A stretch of 19,503 bases of DNA from an uncultured Fusobacterium sp. (GCA_900543175.1 UQQO01000032.1:1-19503), one strand, 5' to 3'. Positions 1 to 7,787 are shown, counted from the first letter of the stretch. Notes: generated by a model not told the origin, from the sequence alone. A program made the numbers and translations.

Positions 1-52
1 GTATAACTAAATTAAATATAAATTATTTAGTTTTGTTTTTATATTAAAGATA

Positions 53-81
53 TTGAAATAGAACAATAAAAACTGTAAAAT
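53..81 (+). promoter_or_regulatory. Putative promoter of the sulfatase-tct operon
   Basis: A TTGAAA -35 hexamer (53-58) is followed after 17 bases by TAAAAT (76-81), so transcription would start near base 88 and leave a leader of about 60 bases before the sulfatase start codon. Both hexamers are close to the sigma-70 consensus and the spacing is ideal. However, this stretch is so AT-rich that chance matches are common. No operator palindrome was recognised. The ribosome binding site of the first gene is AGGAGGGG at 134-141. Confidence 0.45.
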
Positions 82-148
82 TATATAAATAAAATATAAA
101 ATAATTATTTAAAAAGATTTATTAATTTTAATTAGGAGGGGAAAATTA

Positions 149-1951
149 ATGAGAGCAATTATGGTTTTGTTTGATTCGTTGAACAAACATTATCTTCCAT
201 CTTATGGTAATAATTGGATTAAAGCACCCAATTTTCAACGTTTAGCTGAAAAAACAGTACAATTTGAAACTTGTTTTGCTGGAAGTCTTCCATGTATGCC
301 TGCTAGAAGAGAACTACACACAGGAAGATATAATTTTCTTCATAGAAGTTGGGGACCATTAGAACCATTTGATGATTCAATGCCTGAAATTTTAAAAATG
401 AATGGAGTATATAGTCATTTAGCAAGTGATCATCACTTATATTGGGCTGATGGAGGAGCTACATATCATAGTAGATTCTCAAGTTGGGAGATCATTAGAG
501 GACAAGAGGGAGATCCTTGGAAAGGACAAATAAAATTTCCTGAAATTCCAGAAGATGCAAAAGCTCCGCAAAGATTATTTTTACCTTCAAGAGAGAAACT
601 TGCTGATATTTGGAGACAAGAGTGGGTAAACCGTCAAGAGTTTAAGAGAGATGAAGATTATCCTCAAACTAAAACTTTCCAAGCAGGAGTAGAATTTATA
701 GAGAAAAATCATGATGAAGATAATTGGTTTTTACAAATAGAATCTTTTGATCCACATGAACCTTATGTGGTTCCTGAAGAGTATGATGCACTATATGGAG
801 AGCATATTAAAAAGAAAAATCTTGATTGGCCTGATTATCACCCAGTTATTGAAAATAGTGATGATGTGGAAAATCTAAAATATAAATATGCAGCTCTATT
901 ATCTAAGTGTGACGAAAGTTTAGGAAGAGTTTTAGATCTTATGGATAAACATGATATGTGGAAAGATACATTGTTGATAGTTTGTACAGATCATGGATTC
1001 TTGTTAGGAGAACATGGATGGTGGGCTAAAAATATGATGCCAGCTTATAATGAACTTGTAAATACACCACTATTTATTTGGGATCCAAGAACTCAAAAAA
1101 GAGGAGAAAAGAGAGAATCTTTAGTCCAACTTATAGATTTAGCACCTACAATTTTAGATTTCTTTAATCTTCCAATTCCTAAAGATATGCAGGGTATTCC
1201 ATTAAAAGAGGTAATAGAATCTGATAAAAAGATTAGAGAAGCTTGCTTATTTGGATGGCATGGAAATCAAATTAACTGTACAGATGGAAAATATGTATAT
1301 ATGAGAGGAGAAGCAACAAATACAAATGCACCTCTATATGAATATACATTGATGCCAACTCATATAAAATCAAGATTTTCAGTAGATGAGATGAAAGAAT
1401 TTGAGCTTGCTGAACCATTTACATTTACTAAAGGTTTAAGAACAATGAAGATAGAGGTTAAAAACTTCAATCAACATTATAGATTTGGAACAATGTTATA
1501 TGATACAGAAAAAGATCCATATCAAGTAGCTCCAATAGAAGATGTAGAAGTTGAATTAAAAATGGCTAATCTTATGAGAAAGTTAATGCTTGAGAGTGAT
1601 GCTCCAATAGAACAATATAGTAGAATAGGGCTTCATCATAATAGAGATTTAACTAAAGAGGAGTTAGTAGAATATAAAGAGAAATTTAAAAAAGAGTATA
1701 CAATAGATAAAGATATGGAAGATCTACTACAATGGGAAGGTAATACAAAAAATGAGCTAACAGCTTTCATTAATCTTGTTAAATTCAATGATAAAAATCA
1801 ATTGGTAAATGAATTTAAAAATGAGATAAAAAAAGAGAATATAACTGTTGTAACAGAGGAATTTGTTGAAAAATTTGTAAAAGAGAGAGTAGATGAAGAG
1901 AGAAAGCCTATGATAATGTATTTCTTAAATCTGCTATCAAGAAGAAGATAA
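149..1951 (+). CDS. Cytoplasmic formylglycine-dependent sulfatase (alkaline phosphatase superfamily)
   Basis: Predicted sulfuric ester hydrolase of 600 residues. The sulfatase signature CMPARRELHTGR begins at C49, the cysteine expected to be oxidised to formylglycine; R53 is the usual stabilising arginine. Other expected active-site elements are D9 (metal), the SDHHLYW segment at 93-99, H203 in FDPHEPY, and D281-H282 in TDHG, with K294 shortly after. The usual second N-terminal aspartate is serine (D9-S10), which I believe is a trait of this subfamily and not a defect. There is no signal peptide, so it should act in the cytoplasm on imported substrate. A Cys-type sulfatase in an anaerobe needs a radical SAM maturase, which is not in this window. 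The residues after about 380 match no domain I recognise. It is followed 40 bases later by tctC on the same strand, which suggests the transporter brings in its substrate. The substrate is unknown; a phosphonate or phosphodiester hydrolase of the same fold is an alternative. Confidence 0.9.
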   Translation: MRAIMVLFDSLNKHYLPSYGNNWIKAPNFQRLAEKTVQFETCFAGSLPCMPARRELHTGRYNFLHRSWGPLEPFDDSMPEILKMNGVYSHLASDHHLYWADGGATYHSRFSSWEIIRGQEGDPWKGQIKFPEIPEDAKAPQRLFLPSREKLADIWRQEWVNRQEFKRDEDYPQTKTFQAGVEFIEKNHDEDNWFLQIESFDPHEPYVVPEEYDALYGEHIKKKNLDWPDYHPVIENSDDVENLKYKYAALLSKCDESLGRVLDLMDKHDMWKDTLLIVCTDHGFLLGEHGWWAKNMMPAYNELVNTPLFIWDPRTQKRGEKRESLVQLIDLAPTILDFFNLPIPKDMQGIPLKEVIESDKKIREACLFGWHGNQINCTDGKYVYMRGEATNTNAPLYEYTLMPTHIKSRFSVDEMKEFELAEPFTFTKGLRTMKIEVKNFNQHYRFGTMLYDTEKDPYQVAPIEDVEVELKMANLMRKLMLESDAPIEQYSRIGLHHNRDLTKEELVEYKEKFKKEYTIDKDMEDLLQWEGNTKNELTAFINLVKFNDKNQLVNEFKNEIKKENITVVTEEFVEKFVKERVDEERKPMIMYFLNLLSRRR

Positions 1952-1991
1952 TTTTTTAATTAAAATAACTAAAAAAACACAGGAGGAAGCT

Positions 1992-2954
1992 ATGAAAAAA
2001 TTTGTAAAGATTTTATTAACTTGTATTTTAACTTTAATAACTGTAATACCTTCTTTTGCAGCTAAGGGAGCAGAAAATTGGCCAAGTAAACCAGTTATCA
2101 TCACAGTTCCATGGGCAGTAGGAGGACTTGCAGACCAAGCTAACAGAGCGTTATCTCAATATGGTAAAAAATATCTTGGACAACCAATAGTTCCAGAAAA
2201 TAAAATTGGAGCTGGAGGAGTAGTAGCACTTACTGAGTATTTACGTGAAAGACCTAATTCAAATAAATTAATATATGGTGGAGAAGGAAACTTTGCTATT
2301 GGACCACTTTTTAATCCAGTACCTTTTAAATGGGAACAATTTTCTCCAGTAATCAACATTTATAAATCTAACTTTGTAATGGTTGCTAACCCTAAAACTA
2401 ATATTAAATCTTTAAATGATTTAAAAGAATATGGGAAAAATAATAAAGTAATATTTGCAGTAGCAGGACTTAACTCTTCTGAATACCTAATGATTTCAGC
2501 TCTTTTAAGTGAAATGGGATTAAACTATGAAGGTGTATCATTTAATGGAGCAAATGAAGCTATGAATGCTACTTTAGCAGGAGATACAGTAATAGGAATT
2601 ACTCATGCTTCACTAGCTAAAGAGTTTGTAAAAGCTGAACGTTTAAATCCAGTAGTTGTATTTGATGAAAAACCTTTAAAAGATGAAGTTTATAATCTTG
2701 AATCTGTTGGTGATTATGGATATGATACATTCTTAGTAAATAGATGTATTCTATTAATGCCAGCAGGAACTGATCCACAAGTAATAGACAAAATGTACAA
2801 AGCAGTATTACAAATATTTGAAGAACCTGGATTCAAAGAAACAGCAGCTAACTTAGGATTAACTCTTGATCCATTAAGTCCATCTGAATGTGATGCTCAT
2901 ATAAAAGAATCAACTGAAAAAGCTAAGAGATTTTACAATATGATAAAAAAATAA
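1992..2954 (+). CDS. tctC: TctC-type periplasmic substrate-binding protein of a tripartite tricarboxylate transporter
   Basis: A 320-residue solute receptor of the TctC/Bug family (COG3181). The N-terminus is a Sec signal peptide: MKKF, a hydrophobic core to about residue 20, and a probable cleavage after SFA near residue 23. The mature start has the family pattern WPSKP...VPWAVGGLADQ (residues 30-49), in which the VPW-x-x-GG-x-x-D segment shapes the carboxylate-binding pocket, followed by a GAGG motif near 74. The family binds organic anions (citrate, other di- and tricarboxylates, aromatic acids); the ligand cannot be read from the sequence. RBS AGGAGG lies 6-7 bases before the ATG. A strong terminator hairpin directly follows the gene, which fits the need for more binding protein than membrane subunits. 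Sulfatase and tctB/tctA flank it on the same strand. Confidence 0.93.
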   Translation: MKKFVKILLTCILTLITVIPSFAAKGAENWPSKPVIITVPWAVGGLADQANRALSQYGKKYLGQPIVPENKIGAGGVVALTEYLRERPNSNKLIYGGEGNFAIGPLFNPVPFKWEQFSPVINIYKSNFVMVANPKTNIKSLNDLKEYGKNNKVIFAVAGLNSSEYLMISALLSEMGLNYEGVSFNGANEAMNATLAGDTVIGITHASLAKEFVKAERLNPVVVFDEKPLKDEVYNLESVGDYGYDTFLVNRCILLMPAGTDPQVIDKMYKAVLQIFEEPGFKETAANLGLTLDPLSPSECDAHIKESTEKAKRFYNMIKK

Positions 2955-2969
2955 GAAGGCAAACATATT

Positions 2970-3000
2970 AATAGAGAGGATTTGGCTCCTCTCTATTTTT
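2970..3000 (+). terminator. Intra-operon terminator between tctC and tctB
   Basis: A perfect 11-bp stem (2970-2980 with 2987-2997), 6-base loop TTTGGC, and a T run ending at 3000. It starts 15 bases after the tctC stop codon and ends just upstream of the tctB RBS (AAGGAG at 3007-3012). It should cut most transcripts after tctC and let a fraction continue into tctB-tctA. No separate promoter fits in the 22 bases before tctB. Confidence 0.88.
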
Positions 3001-3022
3001 AAAATAAAGGAGAGTGAAATAA

Positions 3023-3475
3023 GTGAACTATAAAATAAAAATTAATGTTGTAGGAGGAATAATATTTCTTATTCTTGCTATGATATTATGGTATCTGATT
3101 CCTTCACAAATACCTGTTACAACTGATGCTGTAATTACATCAAGAAGTTTTCCAAAATTAATTGTAGTAGTAATGTTTTTTTCAAGTTTATTTATCTTAG
3201 TAAATGATTTAATAAAAATTGCTAGAAAACTTCCAGTACAAGAAGTTGAAGTAAACTTGAAAGAAGAAGGAAGAGCTGTAATAACATGTGTTCTTTTAAT
3301 TCTTTATGCAGTTTTATTAAATATAATAGGATTTTTATTTGCTTCAATAGCTTACTGCTGTGCTATGTTAGCATTCTTTAAGTGTAAAAATTGGAAATAT
3401 TATTTGACTGTAATTATTATTTGTACACTTGTAACATATATATTTAAAAATATATTACTTGTACAATTACCATAG
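3023..3475 (+). CDS. tctB: TctB-type small membrane subunit of the tripartite tricarboxylate transporter
   Basis: A 150-residue integral membrane protein in the expected position between tctC and tctA. Hydrophobic segments are visible at about 9-27, 43-64, 85-103, 104-118 and 127-146, matching the four to five helices of TctB (DUF1468). The start is GTG with the RBS AAGGAGAG about 8 bases upstream; no in-frame ATG lies near enough to an RBS to compete. TctB sequences are poorly conserved, so the call rests on length, topology and position as much as on sequence. The gene is separated from tctC by a terminator but only 14 bases from tctA, so tctB and tctA are one translational neighbourhood. 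Confidence 0.85.
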   Translation: MNYKIKINVVGGIIFLILAMILWYLIPSQIPVTTDAVITSRSFPKLIVVVMFFSSLFILVNDLIKIARKLPVQEVEVNLKEEGRAVITCVLLILYAVLLNIIGFLFASIAYCCAMLAFFKCKNWKYYLTVIIICTLVTYIFKNILLVQLP

Positions 3476-3489
3476 AAGGGAGAAGAGGT

Positions 3490-4986
3490 ATGTTTTCAAA
3501 TATAGTTGAGGGTTTTTTAGAATTTTTTAAATTAAATAGTTTTATTTATATGAACCTTGGGCTTCTAGCTGGAGTAATATTTGGTTGTATTCCAGGACTT
3601 ACAGTTATGTTGTGTTTGGTATTATTTCTACCTTTTACATATAATTTAGAAGCTATTGATTCATTTATGTTTTTATTAGGAATTTATTGTGCAGGAAGTT
3701 ATGGAGGATCAATATCAGCGATCTTGATAAATACTCCAGGAACACCGCATGCAGCAGCTACAATGTTAGATGGAAGCCCATTAGCTAAAAGAGGATTAGC
3801 GAAAAAAGCTCTAAATATAGCTCTTGAAGCTTCAACTTTTGGAGGAATATTTAGTGCTTTAGTACTTCTATTTTTAGCTCCTCAAGTTGCAAAAGTTGCT
3901 CTTAAATTCGGAGCTTCTGAAATATTTATACTTTGTGTATTTGGATTATCAATAATAGCTGGAGTTAGTGGAGATAGTTTAGCTAAAGGATTAATTTCTG
4001 GATGTATAGGGCTTTTCCTTTCGATAATAGGAATGGATATAATCAGTGGAACATTTAGATTTACATTAAATAACTATAATCTATATGCTGGTTTTGATTT
4101 GGTAATAGTATTAATAGGATTATTTGCTCTTTCTGAAACTATATCAAATTCAAATGGAAGTAAGGATTTTAAAGCTTCTACTACAATGTCACTGAAAGAT
4201 GTTAAAGATTCAGGAAAACTTACTAAAGCAGAATATATAAGAATGTTTCCACATGCTTTAAAATCTTCTATTATAGGGGTTATAGTTGGAGTAATACCAG
4301 GGACAGGAGCATCAATGGCATCATTCTTAAGTTATGATAGAGCTAGAAAAAGTTCTAAACATCCTGAAGAGTTTGGAAAGGGATCTATTGATGGAATAGC
4401 AGCAGCAGAGTCAGCAAATAATGCTGTTACTGGTGCAACACTTATTCCATTATTGACACTTGGAATACCAGGAGATGCTGCAGTAGCAATATTACTTGGA
4501 ACATTAATGGCGAATGGGCTAACACCGGGGCCAAATTTATTCCAAGAACATGGAATTACACTATATGCAATTATGGTAGGATTAGTATTTATCAACATAT
4601 TTATGTATATTCAAGGAAAATACTTAACAGGTTTCTTTGCAAAAGTAACAAAGATTCCTAGTGAAATTTTAATTCCGATTATAGTTGTATTTTGTTATGC
4701 TGGATCATATTCAATAAAAAGTTCAATGTTTGATTTATATATTTCAATAGCTTTTGGAATAATAGCTTATATATTAGTAAAACTTAAATTTTCAACAATT
4801 CCAGTACTTTTAGGGCTTGTACTTGGAGCATTGACAGAGTCAAATTTAAGAAGAGCACTTATCATATCTCAAGGAAGTTTATCAATATTTGTAAAAAGAC
4901 CTATATCTCTTGTGTTTTTAATAGTTTTAGTAATAACAATAGGATTTATAGTTAAGGAAAATATTGCAAGAAGTAAAAAAGGATAG
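3490..4986 (+). CDS. tctA: TctA-type large permease subunit of the tripartite tricarboxylate transporter
   Basis: A 498-residue polytopic permease (COG3333), of usual length for TctA. Family hallmarks are clear: GCIPGLT at 32-38, NTPGTPHAAATMLDG at 81-95, a second GVIPGTGASMASF at 267-279, then the segment with GIPGDAAVA at 325-333 and LTPGPNL at 344-350. The two PG-containing halves reflect the internal duplication of this permease. Many hydrophobic segments span the rest, including several after residue 380. It would use an ion gradient to import the anion delivered by TctC. RBS AAGGGAGAAGAGG lies just before the ATG. A terminator shared with the convergent lipoprotein gene follows the stop codon. 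Confidence 0.95.
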   Translation: MFSNIVEGFLEFFKLNSFIYMNLGLLAGVIFGCIPGLTVMLCLVLFLPFTYNLEAIDSFMFLLGIYCAGSYGGSISAILINTPGTPHAAATMLDGSPLAKRGLAKKALNIALEASTFGGIFSALVLLFLAPQVAKVALKFGASEIFILCVFGLSIIAGVSGDSLAKGLISGCIGLFLSIIGMDIISGTFRFTLNNYNLYAGFDLVIVLIGLFALSETISNSNGSKDFKASTTMSLKDVKDSGKLTKAEYIRMFPHALKSSIIGVIVGVIPGTGASMASFLSYDRARKSSKHPEEFGKGSIDGIAAAESANNAVTGATLIPLLTLGIPGDAAVAILLGTLMANGLTPGPNLFQEHGITLYAIMVGLVFINIFMYIQGKYLTGFFAKVTKIPSEILIPIIVVFCYAGSYSIKSSMFDLYISIAFGIIAYILVKLKFSTIPVLLGLVLGALTESNLRRALIISQGSLSIFVKRPISLVFLIVLVITIGFIVKENIARSKKG

Positions 4987-4993
4987 AATAAAT

Positions 4994-5033
4994 AAAAAAA
5001 TTCAGATTGGATAAAACCTCTCTGAATTTTTTT
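4994..5033. terminator. Bidirectional terminator between tctA and the convergent lipoprotein gene
   Basis: A 13-bp stem pairs 4994-5006 (A7 then TTCAGA) with 5021-5033 (TCTGAA then T7), enclosing a 14-base loop. The A run on one side and T run on the other give a U tail on either strand, so the hairpin can end both the + strand tct transcript and the - strand transcript reading out at 5037. Confidence 0.88.
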
Positions 5034-5036
5034 ATT

Positions 5037-5444
5037 TTAGTTTTCTTTTGTTTCAGTAGAACTAACTTTACTTTTTAGAGTATCAAGTTGTTTACTTGTA
5101 TTTTCTTTAACTTCAGCAACTTTATTAGCAGTGCTGTTTTTTATAGATTCATGTCTAAACTTTAAATCCTCTTTCATATCTTCAGTTTTCTCTTTTAGAT
5201 CATTTTTAGTGTCTTCAATTAAAGATTTTGTTTTATCTTTTAACTCATCAACTTTTTCAACTGTTACATCTTTAGCTTCCATAGCTTTTTCCTTAATATC
5301 CTCAGCAGCATCTTTAACATCTGTTTTTACTTCAGTAGCCTTTTGAGTAATTTCATTTTTGATGCTTTCATCTTTTTTACCATCACATCCAGTAATTAAT
5401 ATAGTAGTAGCTAAAGCTAAAATAAATATTGATAATTTTTTCAT
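5037..5444 (-). CDS. Small lipoprotein with a long charged amphipathic helix
   Basis: A 135-residue protein of unknown function. The N-terminus is a lipoprotein signal: KK, a hydrophobic core, and the lipobox ITGC with the lipidated cysteine at C20. Position +2 is aspartate, which in E. coli would keep it in the inner membrane; whether that rule holds here is unknown. The mature part is almost wholly Lys/Glu/Asp/Ala with hydrophobic residues at helical spacing and roughly 11-residue repeats (KTDVKDAAEDIKEKA and KDLKEKTED-like units), resembling LEA, YtxH or apolipoprotein-type helices. No catalytic motif is visible. RBS AAGGAGGGG is strong. It lies 63 bases downstream of the AhpF-like gene on the same strand with only a weak hairpin between, so it may be transcribed with the peroxide genes. 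The real gene is this strand; the complementary reading frame is a shadow. Confidence 0.85.
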   Translation of the reverse strand: MKKLSIFILALATTILITGCDGKKDESIKNEITQKATEVKTDVKDAAEDIKEKAMEAKDVTVEKVDELKDKTKSLIEDTKNDLKEKTEDMKEDLKFRHESIKNSTANKVAEVKENTSKQLDTLKSKVSSTETKEN

Positions 5445-5473
5445 ATTATCCCCTCCTTATATTAATAGTTTAC

Positions 5474-5496
5474 AAAAAGGATAATAGCTTTCCTTT
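5474..5496 (-). terminator. Weak hairpin after the AhpF-like gene
   Basis: Read on the - strand, AAAGGA pairs with TCCTTT (5496-5491 with 5481-5476) around a 9-base loop and is followed by a run of five U (5478-5474). Six base pairs with two G-C pairs make a weak terminator, so read-through into the lipoprotein gene is likely. I found no convincing separate promoter for that gene in the 63-base gap. Confidence 0.45.
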
Positions 5497-5507
5497 AAAA
5501 ATAAATA

Positions 5508-7139
5508 TTATTTAATTAGCTCAAGGAATTGTTCAATATTTTTTTGTCCAAATCCAGATAATTTATCATCTATAATAATAGCAGGAACACTCATGATCTC
5601 AAATTTTTCTCTAAATTTAGGGAATGTGAAAACGTCGATTACTTCTACATCAAGATTGCTATTTTCAATAGCTATTCTCTGTGCTGATTGGACACTCTCA
5701 GGGCATCTACTGCAACTTAAAGTAACTCCAATTTTTATTCTGTGAGGAGTAGAAATGCTATCAATTTTCTTTTTAGACTCTTCAGATATTTTTTGTCCAG
5801 CACCAGCAATATTATATAGAGCTAGAATAAAAGAGTTTAGCTCATGTCCACCTGGAAGAGTTGAGAATTTTACTCCTTTAAAGTTGTTATCTTGATCAAA
5901 AAAGGCTATTGTTGGAAATCTTTCAGCATCTATCTTTTTTTCAAGTTCTAAATTTTCATTTTTATTTAGAGATTGAAACTCTATTTTATCAGAAAGAGAT
6001 GAGATTTCACTTAAAAATTCTTCCATTTGAATTGATTTAGCAATTTCAGGATCTTTTATAAGAACAACTTTAACTGTTTTATCAAATTTAGAGAAGATAT
6101 CTTTTAGTTGATTTTGAATATTATCATCTAAGAATTTTTTAGTAGGGTGCTTAACTTCAGAAGTAGTTTTAGAACTATTTTCCTCTTTTTCTACTCCTAG
6201 TTTACCTTTTAAATCATGAACATATTTTTCAATGCTAAATGCAGCAGTTGCTCCATCAGAAACAGCTGTAACAAGTTGTCTCAATTTTTTAGGTCTGATA
6301 TCTCCAGCAGCATAAACTCCCTCTACATTAGTAGCTAAATCTTCATCAGTAGGAATAAATCCTTGATTATCTAAAGTGATAATATTTTTAAATAATTTAC
6401 TTTGAGGCTCATATCCAATAAAGACGAATATTCCAAAACTCTCTCCCTCATTAGCTTTATATTCAAATATTTCATTAGTTACATTGTTTTTAAATTTAGC
6501 ACTTCTAAGTTGTATATCTCCCTTAGCTTCTAATATTTCAGTATTAAATTTAACTTCAATTTTAGGGTTAGCAAGAACTTTATCAGCTATTGATTTGGCA
6601 CAAGTAAACTCAGGTTCCCTAGCTATAACAGTAACTTTTCTAGCAAATTTTGTTAAGAATATAGCTTCTTCAGCAGCAGCAAATCCAGCTCCAATAACAA
6701 ATACATCCATATCAGTAAAGAACTCTCCATCACAAGTAGCACAATAAGCTACACCTCTACCAGTATACTCCTCTTCACCAGGGAACCCTAACTTTCTAGG
6801 AGATGCACCAGTTGCTATTAAAACAGAGTATCCTTTATAAGTGTCAGTAGAAGTTTTAATCTCTTTAATCTCTTTAGAAAACTCCATATTAGTAACCTCT
6901 CCAGAGATTATCTCCACTCCAAAAGCTTCAGCTTGTTTTTTTAGTTGTTCAGCATAGTTAGAACCAGTAGTTTCAAAAATTCCAGGGTAGTTTGCTACCT
7001 CATTTGTTAAATAAATTTGTCCTCCAATACTAGATTTTTCAAGAATAAGGACATTTAACTTAGCACGTCCAGCATATATTCCAGCAGTTAGTCCAGTTGG
7101 ACCTCCACCTATAATAATTAGATCATATATTTTTTCCAT
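5508..7139 (-). CDS. AhpF-like peroxiredoxin reductase with C-terminal tandem thioredoxin module (permuted AhpF)
   Basis: A 543-residue flavoprotein predicted to reduce AhpC. Residues 1 to about 320 are a thioredoxin-reductase core: FAD motif GGGPTG (11-16), redox pair C133-A-T-C136, NAD(P)H motif GAGFAA (150-155), and a second FAD segment GVYAAGDIR. After a linker come two thioredoxin-like folds. The first lacks a CXXC. The second has C476-S-R-C479 in the context TLSCSRCPESVQ, closely matching the SLSCHNCP-type F2 domain of enterobacterial AhpF, and ends with a cis-proline motif SVPAIIID. In E. coli-type AhpF this pair lies at the N-terminus, so the order here is swapped. I chose the ATG at 7139 because GGAGGA lies 7 bases upstream; a longer frame to 7172 would run through the intergenic hairpin and lacks an RBS. 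It is encoded directly downstream of ahpC. Confidence 0.93.
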   Translation of the reverse strand: MEKIYDLIIIGGGPTGLTAGIYAGRAKLNVLILEKSSIGGQIYLTNEVANYPGIFETTGSNYAEQLKKQAEAFGVEIISGEVTNMEFSKEIKEIKTSTDTYKGYSVLIATGASPRKLGFPGEEEYTGRGVAYCATCDGEFFTDMDVFVIGAGFAAAEEAIFLTKFARKVTVIAREPEFTCAKSIADKVLANPKIEVKFNTEILEAKGDIQLRSAKFKNNVTNEIFEYKANEGESFGIFVFIGYEPQSKLFKNIITLDNQGFIPTDEDLATNVEGVYAAGDIRPKKLRQLVTAVSDGATAAFSIEKYVHDLKGKLGVEKEENSSKTTSEVKHPTKKFLDDNIQNQLKDIFSKFDKTVKVVLIKDPEIAKSIQMEEFLSEISSLSDKIEFQSLNKNENLELEKKIDAERFPTIAFFDQDNNFKGVKFSTLPGGHELNSFILALYNIAGAGQKISEESKKKIDSISTPHRIKIGVTLSCSRCPESVQSAQRIAIENSNLDVEVIDVFTFPKFREKFEIMSVPAIIIDDKLSGFGQKNIEQFLELIK

Positions 7140-7164
7140 AGTCATTTCCTCCATAAAAAAGATG

Positions 7165-7190
7165 AAAAGCACTACAAAAGCAGTGCTTTT
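7165..7190 (-). terminator. Intercistronic hairpin between ahpC and the AhpF-like gene
   Basis: AAAAGCACT (7165-7173) pairs perfectly with AGTGCTTTT (7182-7190) around an 8-base loop. On the - strand it follows the ahpC stop by 4 bases, and its T-rich tail is interrupted (TTTTCATCTTTTTT). It probably terminates part of the ahpC transcripts and lets the rest continue, giving more AhpC than reductase, as the two proteins' roles require. It could alternatively stabilise the ahpC 3' end. Confidence 0.7.
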
Positions 7191-7194
7191 ATTT

Positions 7195-7755
7195 TTATAA
7201 CTTTCCTACTAAATCAATAGAAGGAGCTATAGTTTCATCACCAGGTTCCCATTTTGCAGGACAAACCTCTCCATGTTCAGCTACAAATTTTGCTGCTTGT
7301 AATTTTCTCAATAATTCCTCTGCTTTTCTTCCAATACCAGTATCATGTACTTCATAAGCAACTATAACACCTTCAGGATTTATAATAAAGCTACCTCTTA
7401 AAGCTAAACCTTCCTCTTCAATCATAACATCGAAATCTCTAGCTAATTTTCCAGTTGGATCTGCTAGCATAGGGTATTGTACTTTATTAATTCTCTCAGA
7501 AGAGTCGTGCCAAGCTTTGTGAACAAAGTGAGTATCAGTAGATACAGAATAAATTTCACAACCTTCAGCTTTAAATTTATCATAATTTTCTGCTAGATCT
7601 TCTAATTCTGTTGGACAAACAAATGTAAAATCAGCAGGGTAGAAAACTATTGCAGCCCATTTTCCTTTTAGAGATTCATTATTTATTTCTTTAAATTCAC
7701 CATTATGGTAAGCCATTGTTTTAAATTCAGATATTTTTTTACCTATTAAAGACAT
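7195..7755 (-). CDS. ahpC: AhpC, typical 2-Cys peroxiredoxin
   Basis: Alkyl hydroperoxide reductase subunit C, 186 residues against 187 in E. coli. The peroxidatic cysteine is C47 in FVCPTELEDL, and the resolving cysteine is C165 in EVCPAKWEPG near the C-terminus. The conserved threonine of the PxxxTxxC pattern (T44) and the WHDSSE segment with the expected active-site context are present. The protein reduces hydrogen peroxide, organic peroxides and peroxynitrite in the cytoplasm and is re-reduced by the AhpF-like protein encoded next. The RBS is AAGGAGGA, well spaced from the ATG at 7755. The promoter and a PerR-type box lie immediately upstream (7788-7835), suggesting peroxide-induced expression. 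Confidence 0.98.
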   Translation of the reverse strand: MSLIGKKISEFKTMAYHNGEFKEINNESLKGKWAAIVFYPADFTFVCPTELEDLAENYDKFKAEGCEIYSVSTDTHFVHKAWHDSSERINKVQYPMLADPTGKLARDFDVMIEEEGLALRGSFIINPEGVIVAYEVHDTGIGRKAEELLRKLQAAKFVAEHGEVCPAKWEPGDETIAPSIDLVGKL

Positions 7756-7787
7756 ATTATTCCTCCTTATATAAAATCTTTACTCAT

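Noticed and set aside
1992..2060. TctC as a lipoprotein, because a cysteine (C11) occurs in the signal region
   Set aside because: The context LLTC lacks a small residue at -1 and lies in the hydrophobic core; a signal peptidase I site after SFA near residue 23 is better.
4332..4598. Minus-strand reading frame inside tctA, and similar frames inside gapA, pgk, hemL and others
   Set aside because: All lie within strongly supported genes, lack RBSs and show low-complexity translations typical of shadow frames.
7140..7172. Extending the AhpF-like protein upstream to a start at 7172
   Set aside because: The extra residues come from the intercistronic hairpin region, have no RBS and are not part of the family; the ATG at 7139 has a good RBS.
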